The notes beneath the pieces were generated by a model, which had not been told where the DNA came from, ran no database searches, and saw only the letters and a program-made list of their open reading frames with translations. Below are positions 25,672 to 34,919 of a stretch of DNA of 53,224 bases, piece after piece. The stretch is taken from positions 1-53,224 of the forward strand of contig NZ_JAERMK010000027.1 of assembly GCF_016918015.1 (NCBI RefSeq). Reading direction: 5' to 3'. How positions within the stretch are numbered: position 1 is the first letter of the stretch; each line of letters opens with the position of its first letter. The DNA is from Glycomyces sp. YM15 (lineage in GTDB: Bacteria > Actinomycetota > Actinomycetes > Mycobacteriales > Micromonosporaceae). The position numbers and the translations under genes were made by a program.

Positions 25672-25742
25672 AGTTTGACTATAACTTCGGGGTATCAGGC
25701 GGCACAACCAGGTATAGAGGAGGCAGTGAGATTAGTCAAAGG
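25672..25742. promoter_or_regulatory. Divergent drrA/padR control region with inverted repeat
   Basis: TTTGACTA (25673-25680) and TAGTCAAA (25734-25741) are perfect 8-bp inverted copies about 53 bp apart. The right arm contains the -35 (TTGACT) of the drrA promoter on the minus strand; its -10 is TATACC near 25712-25717. This arrangement suits repression by the PadR protein encoded to the right. Confidence 0.55.
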
Positions 25743-25756
25743 GATACTATTGGGGC

Positions 25757-26614
25757 ATGTGGAGCACGCGTCTTCTCGTCCTCGGCCTCGTCCGCTGGCT
25801 CGGTCCCGTCCACGGCTACCTGGTGCGGAGGGAGCTGGACACCTGGCGGATGCCGGGCATGGCCGAGATCGGCGCGGGCTCGATCTACCACGCGCTCAAG
25901 AAGCTCACCGCCGACGGCAGGATCGAGGTCGTCACCACCGAGTCGGTCGACGCGCGGCCCGCGCGGACCACGTACCGGATCACCGCCGCGGGCGAGGCGG
26001 AGTTCCAGCGGACCCTGCGCGAGAAACTCTGGGACGTCTCCGGGGGCGAGGACCCGTTCGGCACCGCCTGGTCGTTCGCGCAGGTGCTCACCCCGGCGGA
26101 GAACACGGCGATGCTGCGCCAGCGGGCCGAGGTGCTCTACTCGCGCGTCGACCAGGTGACGGTGCTGCTGGCGGCGACCACCCCTGAGTTCGTCCCCAGC
26201 GACGAGGGCGCGTTCGTGCCCGCCCACGCGCGGGCCATGATGAAACGGCAGATCGACCTGTGGATCACCGACGCCGAATGGTGCGAGGAGACCGCGAACC
26301 GGATCGAGACCGGCGACCTCGTGATCGGCCCCGAGCTCGACGCCGAGAACGCCGCGCACTGGCGGGAGTCGATCAAGGGCGACCGGTTCCTCGACAACGC
26401 CCGGAACCGCCAGGCCCTGCTCGACGATCTCGACCCCGACAGACGTGACCTGAACGGCCGTTTAGGAGATCATGCGAAAAAATCGACAACCCTCCTTATG
26501 GAGACCCTCCAAACGTTGAGCGATTTATATCGGTTCGTCCCGGCTCCTGATGATGGCGTCGTCCCGGTCTCCGATATGCGGCCATTACACTGCGGAACGT
26601 GCGCAAGGTTTTGA
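25757..26614 (+). CDS. PadR-family transcriptional regulator
   Basis: 285 codons. Residues ~1-85 form the PadR winged helix: [44 protein letters not shown], and wing [12 protein letters not shown]; a C-terminal helical dimer/ligand domain follows to ~225. PadR repressors of this size usually control neighbouring DrrAB/LmrCD-type pumps by drug-dependent release. TACTAT lies six nt before the ATG, so the transcript may be leaderless. The last ~50 codons (from about 26465) lose GC3 bias and run through the promoter of the next gene, overlapping its start by 16 bp; the original stop was probably lost. Confidence 0.85.
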   Translation: MWSTRLLVLGLVRWLGPVHGYLVRRELDTWRMPGMAEIGAGSIYHALKKLTADGRIEVVTTESVDARPARTTYRITAAGEAEFQRTLREKLWDVSGGEDPFGTAWSFAQVLTPAENTAMLRQRAEVLYSRVDQVTVLLAATTPEFVPSDEGAFVPAHARAMMKRQIDLWITDAEWCEETANRIETGDLVIGPELDAENAAHWRESIKGDRFLDNARNRQALLDDLDPDRRDLNGRLGDHAKKSTTLLMETLQTLSDLYRFVPAPDDGVVPVSDMRPLHCGTCARF

Positions 26615-28341
26615 TCGCCAACCGCGGCGAGATCGCAGTGAGAGTCATCCGGGCCTGCCGGGACGCCGGGTACGAGTCCGTCGCCGTATACGCCGACGGC
26701 GATCGCGACGCACCCCACACACTCCTGGCCGACGAGGCCTTCGCCCTCGACGGCCTCACGGCCGCCGACACCTACCTGCGGATCGACAAGCTGCTGCGGA
26801 TCGCCGAGCGCTCCGAAGCGGACGCCGTCCACCCCGGGTACGGCTTCCTCTCCGAGAACGCCGAGTTCGCGCAGGCGGTGATCGACGCCGGGCTCACCTG
26901 GATCGGCCCCACCCCGCAGTCCATTCGCGACCTCGGCGACAAGGTGACCGCCCGCCACCTCGCGATGAAGGCGAACGTGCCGCTCGTCCCCGGCACCAAG
27001 GACCCGGTGAAGGACGCCACCGAGATCCTCGCGTTCGCCGACGAGCACGGCCTGCCCGTCGCGATCAAGGCCGCCTTCGGCGGCGGCGGACGCGGCCTCA
27101 AGGTCGCCCGCGACCGCGACGAGATCCCCGACCTGTTCGAATCCGCGGTCCGCGAGGCCGAAGCCGCCTTCGGGCGCGGCGAATGCTTCGTCGAGCGCTA
27201 CCTCGACCGGCCCCGCCACGTCGAAGCCCAGGTCCTCGCCGACACGCACGGCAACGTCATCGTCGTCGGCACCCGCGACTGCTCCCTCCAGCGACGCCAC
27301 CAGAAACTCGTCGAAGAGGCCCCCGCACCGTTCCTCACCGACGAGCAGCGCGCCATCATCCACAACGCCGCCAAGGCCATCTGCAAGGAGGCCGACTACC
27401 ACGGCGCGGGCACCGTCGAGTTCCTCGTCGCCGTCGACGGCACCATCTCGTTCCTCGAGGTGAACACGCGGCTCCAGGTCGAACACCCCGTCTCCGAGGA
27501 GACCAGCGGCCTCGACCTCGTCCGCGAGCAGTTCCGCATCGCCTCCGGCGAGGCCATCGAACTCACCGCGGACCCCGCGCCGCGCGGCCACTCTATCGAG
27601 TTCCGCATCAACGGCGAAGACCCCGGCCGCGGGTTCCTCCCCGCCCCCGGCGCCGTCACCCGGCTGCGGCTCCCGGCCGGGCCGGGCGTGCGCGTCGACA
27701 CCGGCATCGAAGAGGGCACCGTCATCGACGGGAACTTCGACTCGCTGCTCGCCAAGGTCATCGTCACCGCGCCCACCCGCGACGAGGCGCTGCGGCGCTC
27801 CCGCCGGGCTCTCGCGGAGATGGAGGTCGAAGGCCTCGCCACCGTGCTGCCCTTCCACCGGGCCGTCATCGAGGACCCCGCGTTCGCCGAGGACTTCACC
27901 GTCCACACCCGCTGGATCGAGACCGAGTGGGACAACACGCTCGAACCGTTCGGCGCGGGCGCGGCCGCCGGCGGCGACGCCGAAGATCGCACCAGCCTCG
28001 TCGTGGAGGTCGGCGGCAAACGCCTCGAAGTGTCGATCCCTGCCGGGCTCCTCAACCCGGTCGCGTCGAACAAGCCGAAGAAGCGCGGCCCCAAGAAGAA
28101 GACCGACGCCGGCCCGGCCATCGGCGGCGACGGCCTGCCGTCCCCGATGCAGGGCACCATCGTCAAGGTCGCCGTGGCCGACGGCCAGACCGTCGTCAAG
28201 GGCGACACCATCGTGGTCCTCGAGGCCATGAAGATGGAGCAGCCCATCGAAGCGCACAAGTCCGGCACCGTCTCGGGGCTCGAAGTGAGCATCGGCGACG
28301 TCGTCGCCGCCGGGGCGCCCATCTGCCAGATCTCCGAGTGA
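26599..28341 (+). CDS. Acyl-CoA carboxylase biotin-carboxylase/BCCP subunit
   Basis: 580 residues from GTG 26599 (TACACT seven nt upstream, no Shine-Dalgarno). Biotin carboxylase: N-terminal [24 protein letters not shown]-grasp loop [27 protein letters not shown], then the C-terminal domain. A Lys/Pro-rich linker (~480-500) leads to the biotin carrier domain with biotinylated K545 in EAMKM. It is the alpha subunit of an acetyl-/propionyl-CoA carboxylase, fixing CO2 onto biotin for fatty acid or methylmalonyl-CoA synthesis. No beta (carboxyltransferase) subunit is in this window. A methylmalonyl-CoA-mutase-like gene lies 10 kb away. Confidence 0.95.
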   Translation: MRKVLIANRGEIAVRVIRACRDAGYESVAVYADGDRDAPHTLLADEAFALDGLTAADTYLRIDKLLRIAERSEADAVHPGYGFLSENAEFAQAVIDAGLTWIGPTPQSIRDLGDKVTARHLAMKANVPLVPGTKDPVKDATEILAFADEHGLPVAIKAAFGGGGRGLKVARDRDEIPDLFESAVREAEAAFGRGECFVERYLDRPRHVEAQVLADTHGNVIVVGTRDCSLQRRHQKLVEEAPAPFLTDEQRAIIHNAAKAICKEADYHGAGTVEFLVAVDGTISFLEVNTRLQVEHPVSEETSGLDLVREQFRIASGEAIELTADPAPRGHSIEFRINGEDPGRGFLPAPGAVTRLRLPAGPGVRVDTGIEEGTVIDGNFDSLLAKVIVTAPTRDEALRRSRRALAEMEVEGLATVLPFHRAVIEDPAFAEDFTVHTRWIETEWDNTLEPFGAGAAAGGDAEDRTSLVVEVGGKRLEVSIPAGLLNPVASNKPKKRGPKKKTDAGPAIGGDGLPSPMQGTIVKVAVADGQTVVKGDTIVVLEAMKMEQPIEAHKSGTVSGLEVSIGDVVAAGAPICQISE

Positions 28342-28403
28342 CCGACGCGTGCCGCTTCACGCATCTGTCAGATCGCAGACTTACAACCGAGCGCTTATCG
28401 AGG

Positions 28404-29996
<1,593 letters not shown>

Positions 29997-30004
29997 GCGA
30001 TCAG

Positions 30005-30050
30005 GCGAAGCGCGGGCCCGTTTCCTCGGAAGAGGAGGCGGGCCTTCGCG
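30005..30050 (+). terminator. guaB1 terminator
   Basis: Extended hairpin: GCGAAG/CTTCGC outer arms, GGCCCG/CGGGCC, two G-U pairs, TCCTC/GAGGA and a GGAA tetraloop, immediately after the guaB1 stop. Confidence 0.75.
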
Positions 30051-30093
30051 TTCGCCACAGGCCGTCGGCCCGCGCGACCGGTGCGGGTTCAGT

Positions 30094-30126
30094 GCGGGCG
30101 CACCGGCTGGTTGCCGGTGCGCCCGC
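30094..30126. repeat. Perfect 14-bp hairpin
   Basis: GCGGGCGCACCGGC, 5-nt loop TGGTT, then GCCGGTGCGCCCGC. It is the first of a row of strong inverted repeats in the guaB1-response regulator interval. Confidence 0.8.
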
Positions 30127-30144
30127 GCTCGCCTCGCGAGGTGT

Positions 30145-30284
30145 CCTTGCAGGAGCCGCGCGCGGGTGCACCCGCGCGCGGTCTTCGGGGGCGGCTCCCG
30201 GGATTCCCACTGCTGCCGCCGGTCCTGCAAGGGCCGGTCCGCCCCTCCGCGCTTCCACCACCACCGGCGAAGTGGACGTTTTTT
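30145..30284 (+). ncRNA. Candidate structured RNA with three-way junction and T-tract
   Basis: Outer stem CCTTGCAGGA (30145-30154) / TCCTGCAAGG (30223-30232) encloses two compact stems: a perfect 26-bp palindrome at 30156-30181 (CCGCGCGCGGGTG / CACCCGCGCGCGG) and GGCGGC (30190-30195) / GCCGCC (30215-30220). Together they form a three-way junction with almost no unpaired bases at the junction. Downstream TCCAC (30254-30258) / GTGGA (30272-30276) is followed by TTTTTT at 30279-30284, like an intrinsic terminator. No coding sense is seen. The strand is chosen because of the T-tract; the repeats themselves are symmetric, and protein-binding DNA or a terminator array is an alternative. Confidence 0.4.
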
Positions 30285-30337
30285 ATCTACTAACTGTCAC
30301 AGGTCCCGGAACCATTGCCAAGCACTGATTTCCCGCT

Positions 30338-30403
30338 TGTGGATAACTATGCGAGTGGTTCTTGTCTTGCCTGTTCGTAAGGCTGTGGATGAACTGTGGA
30401 GGG
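30338..30403. other. Cluster of DnaA-box-like sequences
   Basis: TGTGGATAA at 30338-30346 is a perfect DnaA box (TTATCCACA on the minus strand). TGTGGATGA at 30384-30392 has one mismatch and TGTGGAGGG at 30395-30403 shares the core. They lie in an AT-rich 100-bp patch next to the response regulator 3' end. No dnaA/dnaN/gyrB genes are nearby, so this is not the origin. Confidence 0.4.
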
Positions 30404-30447
30404 GGAACTCGAGGGTGATCGCACGACGGTCGCCTATGGTCGGCCCG

Positions 30448-31089
30448 TCAATGCCCCGCGTCTCTTGCCAGCATCGCCGCCTGGACCCGGTTGGCGCAGC
30501 CGAGTTTCGCGAGCACCCGGCTCACATAGGTCTTCACCGTCGCCTCGCTCATGTGCACCCGACCGGCGATCTCCGCATTCGACAGGCCCTCGGCGACCAG
30601 ATCCAGGACCTCGCGCTCGCGGGCGGCGAGCCTCGAGGTGCGCTCCACCGCGTCCCGGCGGCGCGGCGCCGACTCGGGGGCGACCAGACCGAGCACCATC
30701 CGGGTCACCACCGGGGACAAATACGCCTCCCCCGCGGCCACGGCCTTCACCGCTGCCACCAGTTCCTCAGGGACGCAAGTCTTCAGCACGAAGCCCGCCG
30801 CACCCGCCTCCACCGCCGACAGCACGTTCCCCTCGTCCCCGAACGAGGTCAGCACCAGCGCCCGCGTCCCCGGCGATGCGGCACCGAGGCGCTCGACCAC
30901 CGCCAGGCCGCCGAGCCCGGGCATGTGCAGGTCGAGCAGGGCCACGTCCGGCCGGTGCCGCTCGACCGCCGCCAGCGCGTCGCGTCCGTTGTGGGCGGTG
31001 CCGGCGGCCTCGATGCCCGCCGTCTCGAGGACGATGCGGACGCCTTCGACCACGAGCGGTTCGTCGTCGGCGATCACGACTCGGGTCAT
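30448..31089 (-). CDS. NarL/LuxR-family response regulator
   Basis: 213 residues from ATG 31089, which overlaps the kinase stop by 4 bp (ATGA). Receiver domain: acidic pocket IADDEP, phosphorylated D53 in LLDLHMPG, T/S switch in VLTSF and K103 in VLKT. C-terminal LuxR helix-turn-helix: LAAREREVLDLVAEGLSNAEIA, VHMSEATVKTYVSRVLAKL. It is the output of the kinase encoded before it and probably acts on the divergent ABC transporter operon, whose upstream region contains a 20-bp palindrome and phased repeats. Very similar NarL-type pairs next to ABC transporters respond to membrane stress or peptides. Confidence 0.92.
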   Translation of the reverse strand: MTRVVIADDEPLVVEGVRIVLETAGIEAAGTAHNGRDALAAVERHRPDVALLDLHMPGLGGLAVVERLGAASPGTRALVLTSFGDEGNVLSAVEAGAAGFVLKTCVPEELVAAVKAVAAGEAYLSPVVTRMVLGLVAPESAPRRRDAVERTSRLAAREREVLDLVAEGLSNAEIAGRVHMSEATVKTYVSRVLAKLGCANRVQAAMLARDAGH

Positions 31090-31994
31090 CGGGTCTGCGC
31101 TCCGGCGATCGAGGTGAGCGGGAGGAGTACGAGGAGCAGGACGACCGTGCCGATGGCCGCCGCTCGGGCGGCTCGCGGGAGCCGCGGGCGCGGTGCGGGG
31201 AGTGGCAGCATCGCGCTGAGTCTGAATCGGTTGCCGTCGGTGCGGGTGTCGAGGAGGCCGCCGGCGGCGTCGACGCGTTCCTTGAGGCCGGTGAGTCCGT
31301 GTCCTCCGGGGAGGTCGGCGGGTGCTGCCGTGTCGAGGGGGTTGTCGACGGTGACGAGGAGGGTGTCGGCCTCCCAGGTCACTCGGGCGTGTATCGGTTC
31401 GCCTGGCGCGTGTTTGGCCGCGTTGGCGAGTCCTTCTTCGAGTGCGGCGTAGGCGGCGCGCGCGGTCGCGGGCGGGAGGGGGCGGGGTTCGCCTTCGTGG
31501 TGGAGTTCGACGGTGGCGCCGGCTTCGAGGAATGCCGCGGTGAGGGTTGCGGTCTCGGTGCGGTCGAAGGCGGTACCGGCGGTGCTGTCGTGGTGGGGAC
31601 TGTCGGGAGTGGTGTTGTGGGGGCCGTGGCCCCGCAGGAGGGTGACGAGGCCGTGGAGGTCTTCGACGGCGGCGCGTACGGTGTCGCCGACCTGCCGGGC
31701 GTGGGCGCGGCGTTCGGGGTCGGTCTCTTGGACTTCGAGGGCGGCGGCTTGGACTGCGGCGAGGCCGAGGCGGCGTCCGATCCGGTCGTGCATGTCGCGG
31801 GCGATGCGGAGTCGTTCGCGTTCGACGGCGACTTCCTGTTCGCGTGTGGAGCGACGGTAGCGCTGCCAGAGGGCGATGACGACGGCGGCGGCGAGCAGGG
31901 CGAGGATGCCGGCGGGCAGGGGTCCGGCGGGCAGGCTGGCGAGGAGCGCGAATTCGGCGAGGACGATCGCGACGGCTCCGAGGAGGCCTCTCAT
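31086..31994 (-). CDS. HisKA_3 sensor histidine kinase
   Basis: 302 residues from ATG 31994 with TACCCT six nt upstream (leaderless type). N-terminus: two short hydrophobic spans within residues 4-43 with almost no external loop; then a linker and the dimerisation/phosphorylation helix ERLRIARDMHDRIG with H69. The ATPase domain has an N-box in EEGLANAAKHAPG, G1 DNPLD and G2 GGHGLTGLKERV. Unusually the protein ends in another hydrophobic span (IGTVVLLLVLLPLTS) at ~277-295. The tiny extracellular part suggests signal sensing inside the membrane or via the divergent transporter. Confidence 0.9.
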   Translation of the reverse strand: MRGLLGAVAIVLAEFALLASLPAGPLPAGILALLAAAVVIALWQRYRRSTREQEVAVERERLRIARDMHDRIGRRLGLAAVQAAALEVQETDPERRAHARQVGDTVRAAVEDLHGLVTLLRGHGPHNTTPDSPHHDSTAGTAFDRTETATLTAAFLEAGATVELHHEGEPRPLPPATARAAYAALEEGLANAAKHAPGEPIHARVTWEADTLLVTVDNPLDTAAPADLPGGHGLTGLKERVDAAGGLLDTRTDGNRFRLSAMLPLPAPRPRLPRAARAAAIGTVVLLLVLLPLTSIAGAQTR

Positions 31995-32048
31995 GGGGCC
32001 AGGGTACGCAGGGTGCGGGGTGGGGCGGTTCGGTGGCGTGTTCGCTTT

Positions 32049-32096
32049 CGTCGCCGGTTCCGGCGACGTTCGGGGACTGTCGGGGTCGTGTCGGGG
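32049..32096. promoter_or_regulatory. 20-bp palindrome and helically phased TCGGGG repeats
   Basis: CGTCGCCGG-TT-CCGGCGACG (32049-32068) is perfect. It is followed by TCGGGG at 32070, 32080 and 32091 (first bases), that is spaced by 10 and 11 bp, one DNA turn each. The ABC-operon -10 (TACGGT) begins at 32101. The cluster sits between the divergent kinase and ABC genes, the expected place for response-regulator binding. Confidence 0.6.
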
Positions 32097-32112
32097 TTCG
32101 TACGGTGGCGGG

Positions 32113-32874
32113 ATGATCGAAGTCAGGAATTTGACGAAGCGGTATCGGGGCGGCACGGCCGTCGACGATCTGTCGTTCACGGTGGAGCCGGGTCGGGTGA
32201 CGGGGTTCCTCGGGCCGAACGGGGCGGGCAAGTCCACGACGATCCGGCTCGTGCTGGGTCTCGACCGGCCGTCGGGCGGGTTCGCGACGGTGAACGGGCG
32301 GCCGTATGCGTCGCTGGAGCGGCCGCTCACGGCGGTGGGCGCGTTGATGGATGCGGGTGATCTGCATCCGACGCGGAGTGTGCGGGAGCATCTGCGCTGG
32401 TTGGCGCGCAGCAACGGTATCGGGGAGCGGCGGATCGGGGAGGTGCTGGAGGCCACGGGGATGGCCGGGGTGGCGCGGAAGCACGCGAGGACGCTGTCGC
32501 TGGGGATGAGGCAGCGTCTCGGTGTGGCGGCGGCGCTGCTCGGGGATCCGGGGGTGCTGATTCTGGATGAGCCGGTGAACGGTCTGGATCCGGAAGGGGT
32601 GGTGTGGATCCGGCATCTCATGAAGGGTCTCGCGGCGGAGGGGCGGACGGTGCTGGTGTCGAGTCATCTCATGTCGGAGATGGCGTTGACGGCGGAGCAT
32701 CTGGTGGTCATCGGCCGGGGTCGGCTGCTGGCGGATACGTCGACGGAGGATTTCGTCGCCGCGCATGCCGGTGCGGACGGCGGCGCGGCGAGCTTGGAGG
32801 AGGCGTTCATGCGGTTGACGGGTGCGTCGGTCGAGTTCCGGAGCGGTTCGGGCCGGTCGGGTGGTGTGCGATGA
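32113..32874 (+). CDS. ABC transporter ATPase
   Basis: 253 residues from ATG 32113, which has TACGGT six nt upstream and no separate ribosome site, so the message is probably leaderless. Walker A GPNGAGKST (34-42), signature TLSLGMRQRLGVA (LSLGM instead of LSGGQ), Walker B VLILDEPVNGLDP, H-loop VSSHLMSE. It is the BcrA/antibiotic-transport type ATPase that works with a six-span permease. Its stop overlaps the permease start (ATGA). Divergent placement from the two-component genes suggests the pair regulates it. Likely role: export of, or resistance to, a peptide antibiotic or lipid; substrate unknown. Confidence 0.92.
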   Translation: MIEVRNLTKRYRGGTAVDDLSFTVEPGRVTGFLGPNGAGKSTTIRLVLGLDRPSGGFATVNGRPYASLERPLTAVGALMDAGDLHPTRSVREHLRWLARSNGIGERRIGEVLEATGMAGVARKHARTLSLGMRQRLGVAAALLGDPGVLILDEPVNGLDPEGVVWIRHLMKGLAAEGRTVLVSSHLMSEMALTAEHLVVIGRGRLLADTSTEDFVAAHAGADGGAASLEEAFMRLTGASVEFRSGSGRSGGVR

Positions 32875-33626
32875 GCGGGTTCGTGCGGGCGGCCGGTGCG
32901 GAGTGGGTGAAGATCCGGTCGGTGCGGTCCACTGTGGTCACGTTGGGGTTGTTCGCGGCGGTGGCGCTCGGGCTCGGTTGGGTGGTCGCGAACGGGTTCA
33001 GTGCGGGCGGTCCGGCCGGCGATGCGCTGCTGCCGGTCTTCTTCGGGTTGCTGACGGCGCAGCTGGTGCTGGTGACGTTCGCGGTGGCGGCGGTGGGCTC
33101 GGAGTTCTCGACGGGGACGATCCGGGCGTCGCTGGCGGCGGTGCCGTCGCGCGGGCGGTGGTTCGCGGCGAAGATGACGGCGATCGGGGTGACGGTCGCG
33201 GTCGCGGCGCTGGCCGTGGAGATGGCGGTGTACGGCCTGGTGACGTCGGTGATCGGTGATGATGCGGCGCCGTTGACCGAGTGGTGGACGATCGAGGCGC
33301 TGCTGGGCGGGTGGATCCATCTGACGCTGTTGAGCGTGTTCACGGCGTGTGTGGCGGTGGTGCTGCGCAGCACGGTGGTCACGTTGTCGGTGTTGCTGCC
33401 GGTGCTGTTCCTTTCGGGGCAGGGCCTGGGGAATCTGGAGGCGATTCGGCCGGTGGTGCAGTATTTCCCGGATCAGGTGGGCATGGTGGTCATGCATATG
33501 ACGCGGCCGGGGGATCCGCAGTTCGGGCGCGATTACGGGCCTTGGGAGGGGATCGCGATCCTGGTGCTGTGGACGGCGGCGGCGCTGGTGGGCGGCTGGC
33601 TCGCGATGCGCCGCAGGGATGTCTGA
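32871..33626 (+). CDS. ABC-2 family permease
   Basis: 251 residues from ATG 32871, overlapping the ATPase stop by 4 bp. The N-terminus RAAGAEWVKIRSVRSTVVTLGL is the typical start of BcrB/ABC2-membrane-type permeases, followed by six hydrophobic spans; GSEFSTGTIRASLAAVPSRGRWFAAK between spans 2 and 3 is the conserved cytoplasmic coupling region. It ends LAMRRRDV. The protein forms the membrane channel of the transporter with the ATPase. No further gene follows in the operon; the next gene begins 200 bp later with its own promoter-like TATAGT. Confidence 0.9.
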   Translation: MSGFVRAAGAEWVKIRSVRSTVVTLGLFAAVALGLGWVVANGFSAGGPAGDALLPVFFGLLTAQLVLVTFAVAAVGSEFSTGTIRASLAAVPSRGRWFAAKMTAIGVTVAVAALAVEMAVYGLVTSVIGDDAAPLTEWWTIEALLGGWIHLTLLSVFTACVAVVLRSTVVTLSVLLPVLFLSGQGLGNLEAIRPVVQYFPDQVGMVVMHMTRPGDPQFGRDYGPWEGIAILVLWTAAALVGGWLAMRRRDV

Positions 33627-33687
33627 GCGGTGGTCCGCTGAGCGGTCGCGGCGGCGGGGTCCGGCTGCCGCGGCCGCGCCGCCGCAC

Positions 33688-33742
33688 GTGGACTGTCCAC
33701 AGTTGCCCGAACCCACATCGTTGCACTTGGTGTTCATATAGT
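33688..33742 (+). promoter_or_regulatory. Palindrome and -10 upstream of the lectin-fold gene
   Basis: GTGGAC-T-GTCCAC at 33688-33700 is a perfect 6-bp-arm palindrome; its right half with following bases (CTGTCCACA) is also one mismatch from the actinobacterial DnaA box. TATAGT at 33737-33742 is a good -10 element, leaving an ~80-nt leader before the GTG start at 33830. Confidence 0.4.
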
Positions 33743-33829
33743 TTCACTCTGTAATCGGCCCGTGTTCGCCGGGCCGCGGACTTCGTGCGGCGCCGTCGGT
33801 GTCGCGCGGCACCTACCGAGGGAGCTCCA

Positions 33830-34858
33830 GTGAAACGCATTGCCAGGTTCGGGGCGGGTTCGATGATGCTCGCGGCGACGATCGCGGCGCTGCCCGCGAC
33901 GGCCGGAGCCGGGGCCGGGTCCGGCGTGGAAGAGAAGACGCTGCTCGTCTCGGAGGACTTCACCGGCACGACCGTCGGGGACGAGAACTTCGCCTCGCTC
34001 AACAGCTGCCTGACGGCGGCCACCGAACTGATCGGCGAGGACGAGTTCGACTCGTGCGCCGACCAGGACGCCGGCCCGGTCCCGACCTCGGGCAGACAGC
34101 CGGGCTACCTCCAGCTCACCGACGCCGGCAAGTACCAGGCCGGCGGGATCGTCTACAACGACGCGCTGCCGTCGAGGCACGGCATCGAGGTGACGTTCGC
34201 GCAGTACCAGTACGGGGGCACCGGCGCCGACGGCATCTCGTTCTTCCTCGTCGACGGCGACACCGACCTCACCGCGACCGGCGCGATCGGCGGGAGCCTG
34301 GGGTACGCCCAGATCGACAACGAGGTGACGGGCGTCCGGCAGCCCGGCGTCGCGGGCGGCTACCTGGGCTTGGGCCTGGACGCCTGGGGCAACTTCTCGG
34401 CCGACACCGAGGGCCGCGGCAGCGGCTGCCCCGAGGGCCAGCAGGCCCCCGAGCACCTGCGGATCACGGCCAACCGCGCACCGAACAACGTGGCCCTGCG
34501 CGGTCCCGGCGACGGCGACGAGGGCTACTGCCTGCTCGGCACCACCGCCACCGACGAGCAGATCGGCGAGTACACCGACGGCCTCGTCTACGGCACGGAC
34601 TTCCCCGAAACGCTGACCGTCGGCACCCTCGAGGAGTCGAAGCGGCTCGTGAAGCTCAAGGTCGTGGAGAACGGCGACGGCCAGGCGAAGGTCACGGTCG
34701 ACCTCGACTTCCTGAACGGCGACGGCTGGTCGCGGGTCCTGGAGGCGACCGTGCCCCGGGACATGCCGGAGACGTTCAAGTTCGGCTTCGCCTCCTCGAC
34801 CGGCGGCAAGACCGACGTGCACCTGCTGCGCCACCTGCGCGTGGAGTCGCTCACCTAG
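33830..34858 (+). CDS. Secreted L-type-lectin-like protein
   Basis: 342 residues from GTG 33830, supported by GAGGGAG upstream; earlier codons of the frame are arginine-rich and not signal-like. Residues 1-~27 are a Sec signal peptide ending in an Ala-rich cleavage zone. The mature part resembles a legume/L-type lectin jelly roll: FTGTTVG start, GIEVTFAQYQYGGTGADGISFFLVDGD (split here as GADGISFFLVDGD) and GGSLGYAQ, with the family's GADG-[IL]-[SA]-F motif. Four cysteines could form two disulfides. It would act outside the cell as a carbohydrate-binding or surface protein. No catalytic motif is seen and no sortase or repeat domain follows. Confidence 0.75.
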   Translation: MKRIARFGAGSMMLAATIAALPATAGAGAGSGVEEKTLLVSEDFTGTTVGDENFASLNSCLTAATELIGEDEFDSCADQDAGPVPTSGRQPGYLQLTDAGKYQAGGIVYNDALPSRHGIEVTFAQYQYGGTGADGISFFLVDGDTDLTATGAIGGSLGYAQIDNEVTGVRQPGVAGGYLGLGLDAWGNFSADTEGRGSGCPEGQQAPEHLRITANRAPNNVALRGPGDGDEGYCLLGTTATDEQIGEYTDGLVYGTDFPETLTVGTLEESKRLVKLKVVENGDGQAKVTVDLDFLNGDGWSRVLEATVPRDMPETFKFGFASSTGGKTDVHLLRHLRVESLT

Positions 34859-34877
34859 ACCCAGGGGACGCATGACG

Positions 34878-34907
34878 GGGCCCGCGGCGATTCGCCGCGG
34901 GCCCTTT
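34878..34907. terminator. Bidirectional terminator
   Basis: Perfect 12-bp stem GGGCCCGCGGCG / CGCCGCGGGCCC with loop ATT, followed by TTTCGCG, between the lectin-like gene and the convergent lpdA-type gene. Confidence 0.85.
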
Positions 34908-34919
34908 CGCGTGCGCGGG

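Noticed and set aside
30145..30284. CRISPR array
   Set aside because: The repeats are inverted, nested and single-copy, with no regular repeat-spacer pattern.
30338..30403. Chromosomal origin of replication
   Set aside because: Only one perfect and two weak DnaA boxes, and no dnaA, dnaN, gyrB or rpmH nearby.
30448..32766. 772-residue open frame containing the response regulator
   Set aside because: Residues before the MTRVVIADDE start are Arg/Pro/His-rich shadow sequence over the histidine kinase and ABC genes; kinase-regulator ATGA overlap fixes the start at 31089.
33688..33700. Second DnaA-box site
   Set aside because: It is one mismatch from the consensus and is better explained as the half of a GTGGAC-T-GTCCAC palindrome; kept only as a promoter-region note.
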